Source: Bacillota bacterium (GTDB lineage Bacteria > Bacillota > Clostridia > Oscillospirales > Butyricicoccaceae). From it: a DNA stretch of 6,175 nucleotides. The stretch is taken from contig JAUZPW010000093.1 in NCBI GenBank assembly GCA_030705725.1, positions 1-6,175 of the forward strand. The letters are read 5' to 3'. Below, piece by piece: positions 1-5,376 of the stretch (positions are counted from its first letter, which is position 1; each line of letters begins with the position of its first letter). The translations under genes and the position numbers were made by a program. The notes under the pieces are model-generated. The model saw only the letters and a program-made list of their open reading frames with translations. It ran no database searches and had not been told where the DNA came from.

Positions 1-433
1 CGGCGGCTTTTACCATGGCTTCGGCACAGAGCGGGGTAGGGTGCCTGAAAGCGCGGTTTTTAAGGAACGGGTCGCGGATTCTCGACGTGTAGATATAATA
101 GGTATATTCCTTGCCGCGGCACGAATAAGTAGCGTGGAACGAATCGGGAACCTCGGTCGCGCAGGAGACCGAAATGTCCTCCGGAAGCAGCGCGTTGATC
201 GCGAACGGAAGGCGGTCGGCCGGGATTTTTACTCCGGAACGGAAATTCGCCACGTAAATCCTGGCGTGGACGCCCGCGTCCGTACGACCGCAGCCGACAA
301 GCGTCACATCTTCGCCCGAAAGCCGCTTAACGGCGCCGCGAAGCGTATCGCAGACGGTTTTGGCATTCTTCTGAGACTGCCAGCCGTGGTAATTTGTTCC
401 TTGATAAGAAAGCGTCAAAGCTATATTTTTCAT
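1..433 (-). CDS. truA: tRNA pseudouridine(38-40) synthase TruA, N-terminal part (partial)
   Basis: The enzyme isomerises uridine to pseudouridine at positions 38, 39 and 40 of the tRNA anticodon stem-loop, in the cytosol. The window holds the first 144 residues; the rest (a TruA is usually about 245-270 residues) lies beyond position 1. The translation begins MKNIALTLSYQGTNYHGWQS, the usual TruA opening. The catalytic motif GRTDAGVHA is at residues 49-57, with the nucleophilic aspartate at D52. A second conserved block, SFHATYSCRGKEYTYYI, follows at about 98-114. The ATG at 433 has GGAG (plus positions 441-444) 7 nt upstream, which fixes the start. It lies 41 nt after ecfT, the position truA commonly has in Bacillota, so it is probably co-transcribed with the ECF genes. 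No disruption is seen in the visible part. Confidence 0.96.
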   Translation of the reverse strand, partial: MKNIALTLSYQGTNYHGWQSQKNAKTVCDTLRGAVKRLSGEDVTLVGCGRTDAGVHARIYVANFRSGVKIPADRLPFAINALLPEDISVSCATEVPDSFHATYSCRGKEYTYYIYTSRIRDPFLKNRAFRHPTPLCAEAMVKAA

Positions 434-474
434 ATAAATACTCCAGCGGGGGAAATAAGCTTACCTGTAAAAAA

Positions 475-1275
475 TCAGAATATTTTTCCGGACAGGATTG
501 CGAGCGCGGTGAAAACGAGGCAGAAGGCGAGGGAATAATAATCGGCGCGGGTAAGGGACAGCTCTTTAAGGCGGGTCCGGCCCTCGCCGCCTCTGTATAG
601 CCTGCACTCCATCGCGACGGCGAGCTCGTCGGCCCGGCGGAACGCGGACACGAAGAGCGGGATCAGAACCGGAGAGAGAGCTTTTATGCGCCTTATGAGG
701 CGGCCGCTTTCAAAATCGGCGCCGCGCGCCTTCTGGGCGTTCATTATTTTTTCCGTTTCCTCGATAAGCGTCGGAATAAAGCGCAGGGCGATGGTCATCA
801 TCATGGAGAGCTCATGCACCGGAACCTTGATCTTTTTAAGCGGGTTTAGGAGCAGCTCAATCCCGTCCGTCAGCATTATAGGGGAGGTCGTATAGGTAAG
901 AAGCGACGTGCCCGTTATGAGCAGGATTATCCTTACGACCATATAAAACGCGAGCGCTATGCCCTCATAGGTTATATGCAGAAAATAGAATTCGTAGATT
1001 ATGCGGCCGGGAGTATAGAATACGTTTAACACGGCCGTGAAAATTATTATGAAAAGAAGAGGCTTAAGCCCTTTTAACATAAGCCTTATATGCACTTTAG
1101 AAACGGAGGTCACGAGGACGAGCCACAGCAGGCAAAGCCCGTAGGCGACAGGCCCCTGCGCCGAAAAAAGCGCGACGATATATAAAAACGCGGCGACAAG
1201 CTTTACCCTGGGGTCGAGCCTGTGAATTAACGTGCTGCCTGGAAAATACTGGCCGAGAGTAATGTCCTGCAGCAT
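475..1275 (-). CDS. ecfT: ECF transporter transmembrane coupling protein EcfT
   Basis: EcfT is the membrane scaffold of energy-coupling factor importers. It couples ATP hydrolysis by EcfA1/EcfA2 to toppling of a substrate-binding S component. The protein is 266 residues, normal for the family. The N-terminus carries the conserved DPR (residues 21-23) before the first hydrophobic stretch (about 26-57). Further hydrophobic segments lie at about 71-87, 104-128 and 244-262. The long cytosolic coupling helices are at about 170-235. The first Ala-Arg-Gly coupling motif is intact at 183-185 (QKARGADF). The second, normally an A-R-G or A-R-x in an 'AMEARxY' context, reads A-M-E-C-R-L-Y (221-227), keeping the arginine R225 but not its neighbours. 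The ATG at 1275 shares one base with the ecfA2 stop (TGATG) and has GGAGG at plus 1285-1289, 9 nt upstream, suggesting translational coupling. No S component is adjacent, so this is a group II (shared-module) ECF system. Confidence 0.95.
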   Translation of the reverse strand: MLQDITLGQYFPGSTLIHRLDPRVKLVAAFLYIVALFSAQGPVAYGLCLLWLVLVTSVSKVHIRLMLKGLKPLLFIIIFTAVLNVFYTPGRIIYEFYFLHITYEGIALAFYMVVRIILLITGTSLLTYTTSPIMLTDGIELLLNPLKKIKVPVHELSMMMTIALRFIPTLIEETEKIMNAQKARGADFESGRLIRRIKALSPVLIPLFVSAFRRADELAVAMECRLYRGGEGRTRLKELSLTRADYYSLAFCLVFTALAILSGKIF

Positions 1276-2135
1276 CAGACTTTACCTCCCCTTAAGGCCG
1301 ACAGCTGCTTTACCGCCTGCTCGACGGTATAAACGGTGGTGTCGACGGGCGCGCCCAGTTCCCTGAGCCTTAAAAACACTCTTGTAACCTGCGGCACGGA
1401 AAGGCCCGCGCTTTTAAGAAGCTCAGGCTCCGAAAAAACCTCTTTCGGGGTGCCGTCCGTAAGGATTTTTCCGCGGCTCAGCACCGTTATGCGGTTTACG
1501 GTTTTAGCTATGTCCTCCATACTGTGGGTGACGAGCAAAACCGTGGCGTTCATTTTTTTATGGTATTCCGAGATATGAAGCAGGATGTCGTCGCGGCCCC
1601 TGGGGTCAAGACCGGCCGTGGGCTCGTCCAGTATAAGGATGCCGGGACGCATGGCTATAACGCCCGCTATCGCGGCACGGCGTTTCTGACCGCCCGATAG
1701 GTCAAAGGGGGACTTCTCAAGAATATCGGGGCTCAGACCGACAAATTCGACTGCCTCGAGCACCCGCTCCTCGATTTCGGACTGCTTAAGCCCCATGTTT
1801 TTCGGCCCGAAAGCAATGTCTAAAAAAACCGTCTCCTCAAAAAGCTGGTACTCGGGATACTGAAATACCATCCCGGCACGGAAACGGAATTTTTTTACGT
1901 CGCGCGGGTTTGCCCAGACATCCTCGCCTTCAATCATTACGGTTCCGGACGTGGGCTTTTTGAGACCGTTAAAATGCTGGATAAGAGTGGATTTGCCGGA
2001 GCCTGTGTGCCCGATTATACCGACAAACTCGCCTTTCTCCACGCTGAAGCTGATATCCGAAAGCGCCGTAGTCTCAAACGGAGTCCCGGCGCTGTACACA
2101 TGTGTTAAATTTTTGACCTCTATGCTTTTAACCAA
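1275..2135 (-). CDS. ecfA2: ECF transporter ATP-binding subunit EcfA2
   Basis: This is one of the two ABC ATPases that power the ECF importer; it pairs with EcfA1 under EcfT. Counting from the TTG at 2135 it has 286 residues. All ABC motifs are present: Walker A GHTGSGKST (42-50, K48), Q-loop Q92, signature LSGGQ (146-150), Walker B ending D170-E171, D-loop GLDP (175-178) and switch histidine H204. The GLDP D-loop, as against MLDP in the neighbouring paralogue, and its second position mark it as EcfA2. The C-terminal family block KSAGLSVPQ is at 241-249. A longer reading from a GTG at 2174 would add 13 residues (MRRHSLPFSGGIA) unlike the family start and would overlap ecfA1 by 37 nt. The TTG at 2135 has GGAGG 7 nt upstream and gives the expected start VKSIEVKNLTHVY, so it is preferred. 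It follows ecfA1 by 2 nt and runs into ecfT with a 1-nt overlap. Confidence 0.95.
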   Translation of the reverse strand: MVKSIEVKNLTHVYSAGTPFETTALSDISFSVEKGEFVGIIGHTGSGKSTLIQHFNGLKKPTSGTVMIEGEDVWANPRDVKKFRFRAGMVFQYPEYQLFEETVFLDIAFGPKNMGLKQSEIEERVLEAVEFVGLSPDILEKSPFDLSGGQKRRAAIAGVIAMRPGILILDEPTAGLDPRGRDDILLHISEYHKKMNATVLLVTHSMEDIAKTVNRITVLSRGKILTDGTPKEVFSEPELLKSAGLSVPQVTRVFLRLRELGAPVDTTVYTVEQAVKQLSALRGGKV

Positions 2136-2137
2136 CG

Positions 2138-2977
2138 CTATGCCTCCAGAAAACGGTAAAGAATGTCGGCGCACTCATTGACGCGAAGCCCGTCGAGACT
2201 GACGGGGCAGCCGAGCTTTTTCAGCTCGTACAGAAGCTCCACCGTCTGCGGAACGGACAAACCGGCGCTCTTCATTGTTTCAACGTTTTCGAAGACTTCC
2301 TTCGGCGTTCCGTCGATCAGCAGAGAACCCTTCGACAAGACAAGAATCCTGTCGGCCTCCGCCGCTTCATTCATGTTATGGGTTATCAGTATTATAGTAA
2401 TACCATGGTTTTTATTTAAGCTTTTGATTGTGGACAGGATTTCGTCGCGGCCAATGGGGTCGAGCATCGCCGTCGGCTCGTCGAGTATGATGCAGCGGGG
2501 GCGCATCGCGATGACGCCCGCTATGGCGACGCGCTGCTTTTGGCCGCCGGAGAGGTGGTAGGGCGCGCTTTGCTTATAATCCTGCATTCCGACAGATAAA
2601 AGAGCCTCGTCGACGCGGCGGCGGATCTCCTTCTGGGGAAGCCCCATGTTCTCCGGAGCGAACGCCACGTCCTCCTCGACGACGGTGGCGACGATCTGGT
2701 TGTCCGGGTTCTGGAACACCATTCCCGCGGTACGGCGGATGTCGTAAATCAGGGATTTATCCCTTGTGTCCATCCCGGCGATATAGCAGGCCCCGCCGGA
2801 CGGAAGCAAAATTGCGTTCATATGCTTCGCAAGCGTTGACTTCCCGGAACCGTTATGCCCCAAAACGGCTACGAACTGGCCCTCGGGGATCGTTATGCTC
2901 AGGTCTTTAAGCGCCAGCACGGTTTCGGGCGACTGGTAGGAAAACCTTAATTGTTCGGTTTTGATTATTTCCCGCAT
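2138..2977 (-). CDS. ecfA1: ECF transporter ATP-binding subunit EcfA1
   Basis: This is the first of the paired ABC ATPases of the energy-coupling factor module, a cytosolic subunit that binds the EcfT coupling helices. It has 279 residues, usual for the family. Motifs in order: Walker A GHNGSGKST (40-48, K46), Q-loop Q89, signature LSGGQ (142-146), Walker B ending D166-E167, D-loop MLDP (171-174) and switch histidine H200. The MLDPIGRDE context is characteristic of EcfA1, where EcfA2 has GLDP. The shared C-terminal block KSAGLSVPQ appears at 236-244, as in the neighbouring paralogue. The ATG at 2977 is preceded by AAAGGA, about 11 nt away, overlapping the end of the methyltransferase gene, whose stop is only 15 nt upstream. 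The short gap suggests co-transcription with that gene. In many Bacillota the gene before ecfA1 is rplQ; here it is not. Confidence 0.95.
   Translation of the reverse strand: MREIIKTEQLRFSYQSPETVLALKDLSITIPEGQFVAVLGHNGSGKSTLAKHMNAILLPSGGACYIAGMDTRDKSLIYDIRRTAGMVFQNPDNQIVATVVEEDVAFAPENMGLPQKEIRRRVDEALLSVGMQDYKQSAPYHLSGGQKQRVAIAGVIAMRPRCIILDEPTAMLDPIGRDEILSTIKSLNKNHGITIILITHNMNEAAEADRILVLSKGSLLIDGTPKEVFENVETMKSAGLSVPQTVELLYELKKLGCPVSLDGLRVNECADILYRFLEA
2143..2147 (-). promoter_or_regulatory. Ribosome binding site deciding the ecfA2 TTG start
   Basis: GGAGG on the minus strand lies inside the last codons of ecfA1, 7 nt before the TTG at 2135. The longer GTG start at 2174 would place this site inside the coding region. 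Optimal sequence and spacing make the TTG the better start. The site's position just before the ecfA1 stop implies that ribosomes finishing ecfA1 can reinitiate on ecfA2. Confidence 0.8.
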
Positions 2978-2992
2978 ATATTGTTTCGTCCT

Positions 2993-3850
2993 TTAAAAAA
3001 TCCACCTCGCGGAGCTTCCGCACGGAAGCGCGAGACCGGTAGAAGCGACCTTCAGCCCGAGCTCGGAGCAATCCGTTTTTCCGCCCAAGCGGCTTTTGAC
3101 GACCGTGCTCAGAAGATAATCCATAACCGACGGGGAAAGCCCGGAGGTGTAGGAGCTTACCAGGATAAAGAGCGGGTTTTCAGACAAAACCCCGAGGCAA
3201 AGCTCAAGAAAGGAGGATATATCGTCTTCAAATTTCCATACCTCGCCCGTCGGGCCGCGCCCGTATGAGGGAGGATCCATAATGATCGCGTCGTATTTGC
3301 GGCCGCGCCTTATTTCGCGCTCGACGAATTTGCGGCAGTCGTCGACGATCCAGCGGACCGGCTTATCCTCAAGTTCCGACGCCCTCGCGTTTTCACGCGC
3401 CCACTGCACCATGCCCCTGGCCGCGTCGACATGGCAGACCGAGGCCCCGGCGTTGGCGGCGGCCAGGGTGGCCCCGCCCGTGTACGCGAACAGGTTGAGT
3501 ACGCTGATTTTTCTATTGGACTGGCGGATCATGCCGTTTATAAATTCCCAGTTCGACGCCTGCTCGGGAAATACGCCGGTGTGCTTGAAGCTCATAGGCT
3601 TTACCTGAAACGTCAGGGTTTTATAGCCGATGCGCCATTCCTGGGGGAGCTTGAAAATTTCCCAGCTTCCGCCGCCGTCGCTCGAACGGTTATATTTCGC
3701 GGAAAGCGAGCCCCAGGCTTTATGCCCGGCTTTTTTCCATATTGCCTGAGGGTCGGGGCGGGACAGAATATAGGAGCCCCAGCGCTCGAGACGTTCCCCG
3801 CCGCCGCAGTCCAAAAGCTCGTAATCTTTCCATTCAGTCGGAATCCACAT
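2993..3850 (-). CDS. Class I SAM-dependent methyltransferase, COG1092/RlmI-like
   Basis: This is a predicted cytosolic S-adenosylmethionine-dependent methyltransferase of 285 residues. The SAM-binding motif I is VLNLFAYTGGATLAAANAGA at 117-136. An acidic residue after the next strand (D142) probably contacts the SAM ribose, and D170-D171 sit at the adenine-contact position. Motif IV is DPPSYGRGP at 192-200. The conserved block FKHTGVFPEQ (88-97) precedes the Rossmann fold. Together these place it in the COG1092 group, which includes the 23S rRNA cytosine methyltransferase RlmI. It lacks the N-terminal PUA domain of RlmI and instead starts with a short segment (WKDYELLDCGGGERLERWG, 7-25) seen in stand-alone members of the group, so the exact substrate is uncertain; rRNA is an inference. 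The ATG at 3850 has AAGGAG 7 nt upstream and lies inside the end of the MFS gene (17-nt overlap), indicating translational coupling. Confidence 0.88.
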   Translation of the reverse strand: MWIPTEWKDYELLDCGGGERLERWGSYILSRPDPQAIWKKAGHKAWGSLSAKYNRSSDGGGSWEIFKLPQEWRIGYKTLTFQVKPMSFKHTGVFPEQASNWEFINGMIRQSNRKISVLNLFAYTGGATLAAANAGASVCHVDAARGMVQWARENARASELEDKPVRWIVDDCRKFVEREIRRGRKYDAIIMDPPSYGRGPTGEVWKFEDDISSFLELCLGVLSENPLFILVSSYTSGLSPSVMDYLLSTVVKSRLGGKTDCSELGLKVASTGLALPCGSSARWIF

Positions 3851-5048
3851 ATAATTTCTCCTTGTTTATTGCATCAGATAAGGTCACGTCGCGGCCGAGG
3901 AAGTGACCGAGCGCCAAAAGTGCCAGAGTGCAGGCCGCAAATGTAAGAAGCGCCGGGCTCCATGACCCGGTGGCGTCCGCCGCGGCGCCCAAAAGCGGAG
4001 GGCCTAAAGCCGCCAGCAGATAGCCTAAAGACTGCGACATACCGGAAAGGCGGGCCGTGTCTTTGGAGTTTCGAGTACGCTTAGATATAAAAGTCAGAAA
4101 CAGGCTGAAGCTTGAGCCGAGGCCTATTCCGAAAAGCGTGAGTGAAACCATTGTCAGCGCGGCGCTGTGCCCGGAAAGGATAAGGCCGAAAGCGCCCAGG
4201 AAAAAAATCAGGCCGAAAACAGCGTTGAGCTTGACCTGATCCTTCATGCGGTCGGCTAAAACCGGCACGATAAACGAACCGAGGATGCTCAGAAGCTGCA
4301 TGTAAAATATCATATAGCCGGCTGACCGCGCGCTGTGGCCGTTTTGGGCGAACACTGACGGAAGCCAGGCCACGGCGGAAAAGCACACCAGCGACTGAAG
4401 CCCGATGAACACGGTCGCGGCCCACGCAAGAGGGCTTTTTAACATCGAGACCTTATTTTCATCCTTTTCGGAACTATCGGTTTTTATCCGCTTTTTTTCG
4501 GACAGCGGCAGCCAGAATAAAATGGCGGCCGCGCACGGAAGGCTCCAGAAAGCGAGAGATCCTTTCCAGCCCAGGCCGAAGGTATCGGCGAGCGGAACGC
4601 TAAGTCCCGGGCCGAGCCCAGCGAAAACTGACATAAAGGTGCAGTAAAGGCCGGTTACAAGCCCGACACTGCCGGGAAACCCGGATTTTATTATGCCGGG
4701 GATAAGCACGTTCGCGAAGGATATTCCGATTCCCATAAGGGCTGTCCCGAAATACAGGCCGAAAACGCCCAGGTAGGATCTTGCAAGAACGCCCGCCAGG
4801 GTTATAAGAAGCCCAATAAGCATCGTCCGGTTCATACCCGCTTTGGAGCTTAATACAGCAGTCAGGGGAGAAAAAACCGCAAAAGCGATTAAAGGCAGTG
4901 TCGTCAGGAAACCGAAGTCTTTAAGGGAAAGCGCGTAGTCACGACCTATAAGGGAGACTAAAGGCCCAACAGAAAAAATCGGCGCGCGCATTGTAAAAGT
5001 AACTGCCATAATGGATAATATTAGATAGAAACGCTTGTTTTGAGACAA
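3834..5048 (-). CDS. MFS transporter, CynX/NimT-like family
   Basis: This is a multi-pass inner-membrane transporter of the major facilitator superfamily. From the TTG at 5048 it has 404 residues, close to the usual length. About 12 hydrophobic segments fall in two halves, separated by a charged cytosolic loop at about 183-205 (KKRIKTDSSEKDENK). Family features include the MRAPIFSVGPL segment at the end of helix 1 (20-30), NVLIPGIIK (113-121) and LSGMSQSLGYLLAALGP in the second half (334-350). These resemble CynX (cyanate) and NimT (nitroimidazole) type carriers (COG2807). Substrate and direction cannot be read from sequence. The frame stays open up to a GTG at 5144, but a good promoter (5085-5113) lies inside that extension, so upstream starts would not be transcribed from it. 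The TTG has AAAGGTGA 7 nt upstream. It is the first gene of the minus-strand cluster and overlaps the methyltransferase start by 17 nt. Confidence 0.88.
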   Translation of the reverse strand: MSQNKRFYLILSIMAVTFTMRAPIFSVGPLVSLIGRDYALSLKDFGFLTTLPLIAFAVFSPLTAVLSSKAGMNRTMLIGLLITLAGVLARSYLGVFGLYFGTALMGIGISFANVLIPGIIKSGFPGSVGLVTGLYCTFMSVFAGLGPGLSVPLADTFGLGWKGSLAFWSLPCAAAILFWLPLSEKKRIKTDSSEKDENKVSMLKSPLAWAATVFIGLQSLVCFSAVAWLPSVFAQNGHSARSAGYMIFYMQLLSILGSFIVPVLADRMKDQVKLNAVFGLIFFLGAFGLILSGHSAALTMVSLTLFGIGLGSSFSLFLTFISKRTRNSKDTARLSGMSQSLGYLLAALGPPLLGAAADATGSWSPALLTFAACTLALLALGHFLGRDVTLSDAINKEKLYVDSD

Positions 5049-5055
5049 AATCAGG

Positions 5056-5063
5056 TCACCTTT
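5056..5063 (-). promoter_or_regulatory. Ribosome binding site supporting the MFS TTG start
   Basis: AAAGGTGA on the minus strand ends 7 nt before the TTG at 5048 and matches the anti-Shine-Dalgarno sequence partly (AAAGG or GGTGA). The in-frame ATGs at 5093 and 5081 and the GTG at 5144 have no comparable site and lie upstream of the predicted transcription start near 5078. Confidence 0.65.
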
Positions 5064-5084
5064 ATTATATGGTAATATCATCTT

Positions 5085-5113
5085 ATTGTACATGAAGCAA
5101 TCCCCATCGTCAA
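5085..5113 (-). promoter_or_regulatory. Sigma-70/sigma-A-type promoter for the MFS-led cluster
   Basis: On the minus strand, TTGACG (plus 5108-5113; five of six consensus bases) is followed after exactly 17 nt by TACAAT (plus 5085-5090; five of six). The predicted transcription start is near 5078, giving a leader of about 30 nt to the TTG at 5048. It is the only strong promoter noticed ahead of the six-gene minus-strand cluster, and it probably serves all of it. Internal promoters were not searched exhaustively. Confidence 0.75.
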
Positions 5114-5164
5114 CGCTTTTTGAACATTGTTCGCCAGGGCGCACGGGGGCGGGAGAACATAAAG

Positions 5165-5193
5165 TTAACTTCGGTCAAACCTTATGATATAAT
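5165..5193 (+). promoter_or_regulatory. Sigma-70/sigma-A-type promoter with extended -10, for the XRE regulator gene
   Basis: TTAACT (5165-5170; four of six consensus bases) is followed after 17 nt by a perfect TATAAT (5188-5193). A TG one base upstream of the -10 box (5185-5186) makes it an extended -10. The predicted start is near 5200, leaving a leader of about 177 nt before the ATG at 5377. It is divergent from the MFS promoter; the two -35 boxes are about 50 bp apart, so a regulator bound here could affect both directions. Confidence 0.72.
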
Positions 5194-5241
5194 ACCGAAA
5201 AACCGCGGGACAAAGCCGGTTTACGGGAATTTTTCGAAAGT

Positions 5242-5256
5242 GCAACCGCCGGTTGC
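5242..5256. repeat. Palindrome copy 1 (GCAACCG-C-CGGTTGC)
   Basis: Two perfect 7-nt arms surround a single central base. The core AACCG-N-CGGTT recurs at 5286-5296, centred exactly 42 bp away, about four helical turns. The compact, odd-length symmetry looks like a dimeric-regulator operator. The sequence could instead pair with the second copy in RNA: 5244-5256 is a perfect 13-nt reverse complement of 5284-5296. Confidence 0.7.
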
Positions 5257-5283
5257 GCAATTTCAAAGCGGCATTGATAGCCG

Positions 5284-5296
5284 GCAACCGGCGGTT
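5284..5296. repeat. Palindrome copy 2 (core AACCG-G-CGGTT)
   Basis: The core at 5286-5296 is the reverse complement of the copy 1 core. A second small stem, GCCGG/CCGGC with a CAA loop (5280-5292), overlaps it. The segment is followed by TTTTGCTATTATTT, so with copy 1 it can also be drawn as a 13-bp stem with a 27-nt loop and a broken U-tract, resembling a rightward terminator or attenuator. The operator and attenuator readings cannot be separated from sequence alone. Confidence 0.65.
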
Positions 5297-5297
5297 T

Positions 5298-5306
5298 TGC
5301 TATTAT
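5298..5306 (+). promoter_or_regulatory. Possible second, extended -10 promoter for the XRE gene
   Basis: TGC-TATTAT forms an extended -10 motif (five of six bases in the hexamer). The nearest -35-like sequence, TTGATA at 5274-5279, is 21 bp away, which is too far for normal use. If active, it would start near 5313, and palindrome copy 2 would lie in its spacer, ideally placed for repression. This is weaker than the 5165-5193 promoter. Confidence 0.25.
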
Positions 5307-5311
5307 TTCCT

Positions 5312-5323
5312 TGCGATATCGCA
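5312..5323. repeat. Perfect 12-bp palindrome TGCGATATCGCA
   Basis: This is a fully symmetric 12-bp sequence 53 nt before the XRE start codon. It is unlike the AACCG/CGGTT repeats. Short perfect palindromes near the gene of an XRE protein are often autoregulatory operators; here that is only an inference. As RNA it would be a poor hairpin because it leaves no loop. Confidence 0.5.
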
Positions 5324-5364
5324 GAGAAAGTTTTTGAAGGCAAACCTTATGGCTGCATTGAGAC

Positions 5365-5370
5365 GGAGGA
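5365..5370 (+). promoter_or_regulatory. Ribosome binding site of the XRE regulator gene
   Basis: GGAGGA lies 6 nt before the ATG at 5377. It is a near-optimal site and fixes the start codon. Confidence 0.85.
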
Positions 5371-5376
5371 AAAGAA

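Larger units (their letters stand above)
5049..5376. other. Divergent intergenic regulatory region with structured leader
   Basis: No credible gene lies in this 328-bp gap between the MFS gene and the XRE gene. Its left part holds the two divergent promoters. Its right part (about 5200-5376) would be the untranslated leader of the regulator mRNA. That leader is rich in inverted repeats: a loose pair AAACCG/CGGTTT (5200-5205 with 5217-5222), two compact palindromes (5242-5256 and 5284-5296) and a perfect palindrome at 5312-5323. It ends in a strong GGAGGA ribosome binding site. No known riboswitch consensus was recognised in it by eye. Confidence 0.7.

Noticed and set aside
434..474. Possible terminator between ecfT and truA (T-rich stretch and TAAGCTTA palindrome)
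   Set aside because: The palindrome is only 8 bp with no loop, and the T-run precedes rather than follows it on the minus strand, so it does not form an intrinsic terminator.
41..538. Plus-strand 165-codon frame opposite truA and the end of ecfT
   Set aside because: The opposite strand encodes TruA with an intact GRTDAGVHA motif; this frame spans a gene boundary without any domain of its own.
3431..3946. Plus-strand 171-codon frame opposite the methyltransferase gene
   Set aside because: It is antisense to a gene with clear SAM-binding and DPPSY motifs; its own translation shows no domain.
4081..4425. Minus-strand 114-codon frame inside the MFS gene
   Set aside because: It is an alternate frame of a clearly coding transporter gene; the arginine- and proline-rich translation is typical of a GC-rich shadow frame.
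5200..5376. Known riboswitch class in the regulator leader (c-di-GMP, ZTP and preQ1 considered)
   Set aside because: None of the conserved cores of these classes could be matched by eye, and the downstream gene is not a typical target. An Rfam covariance search would settle it.
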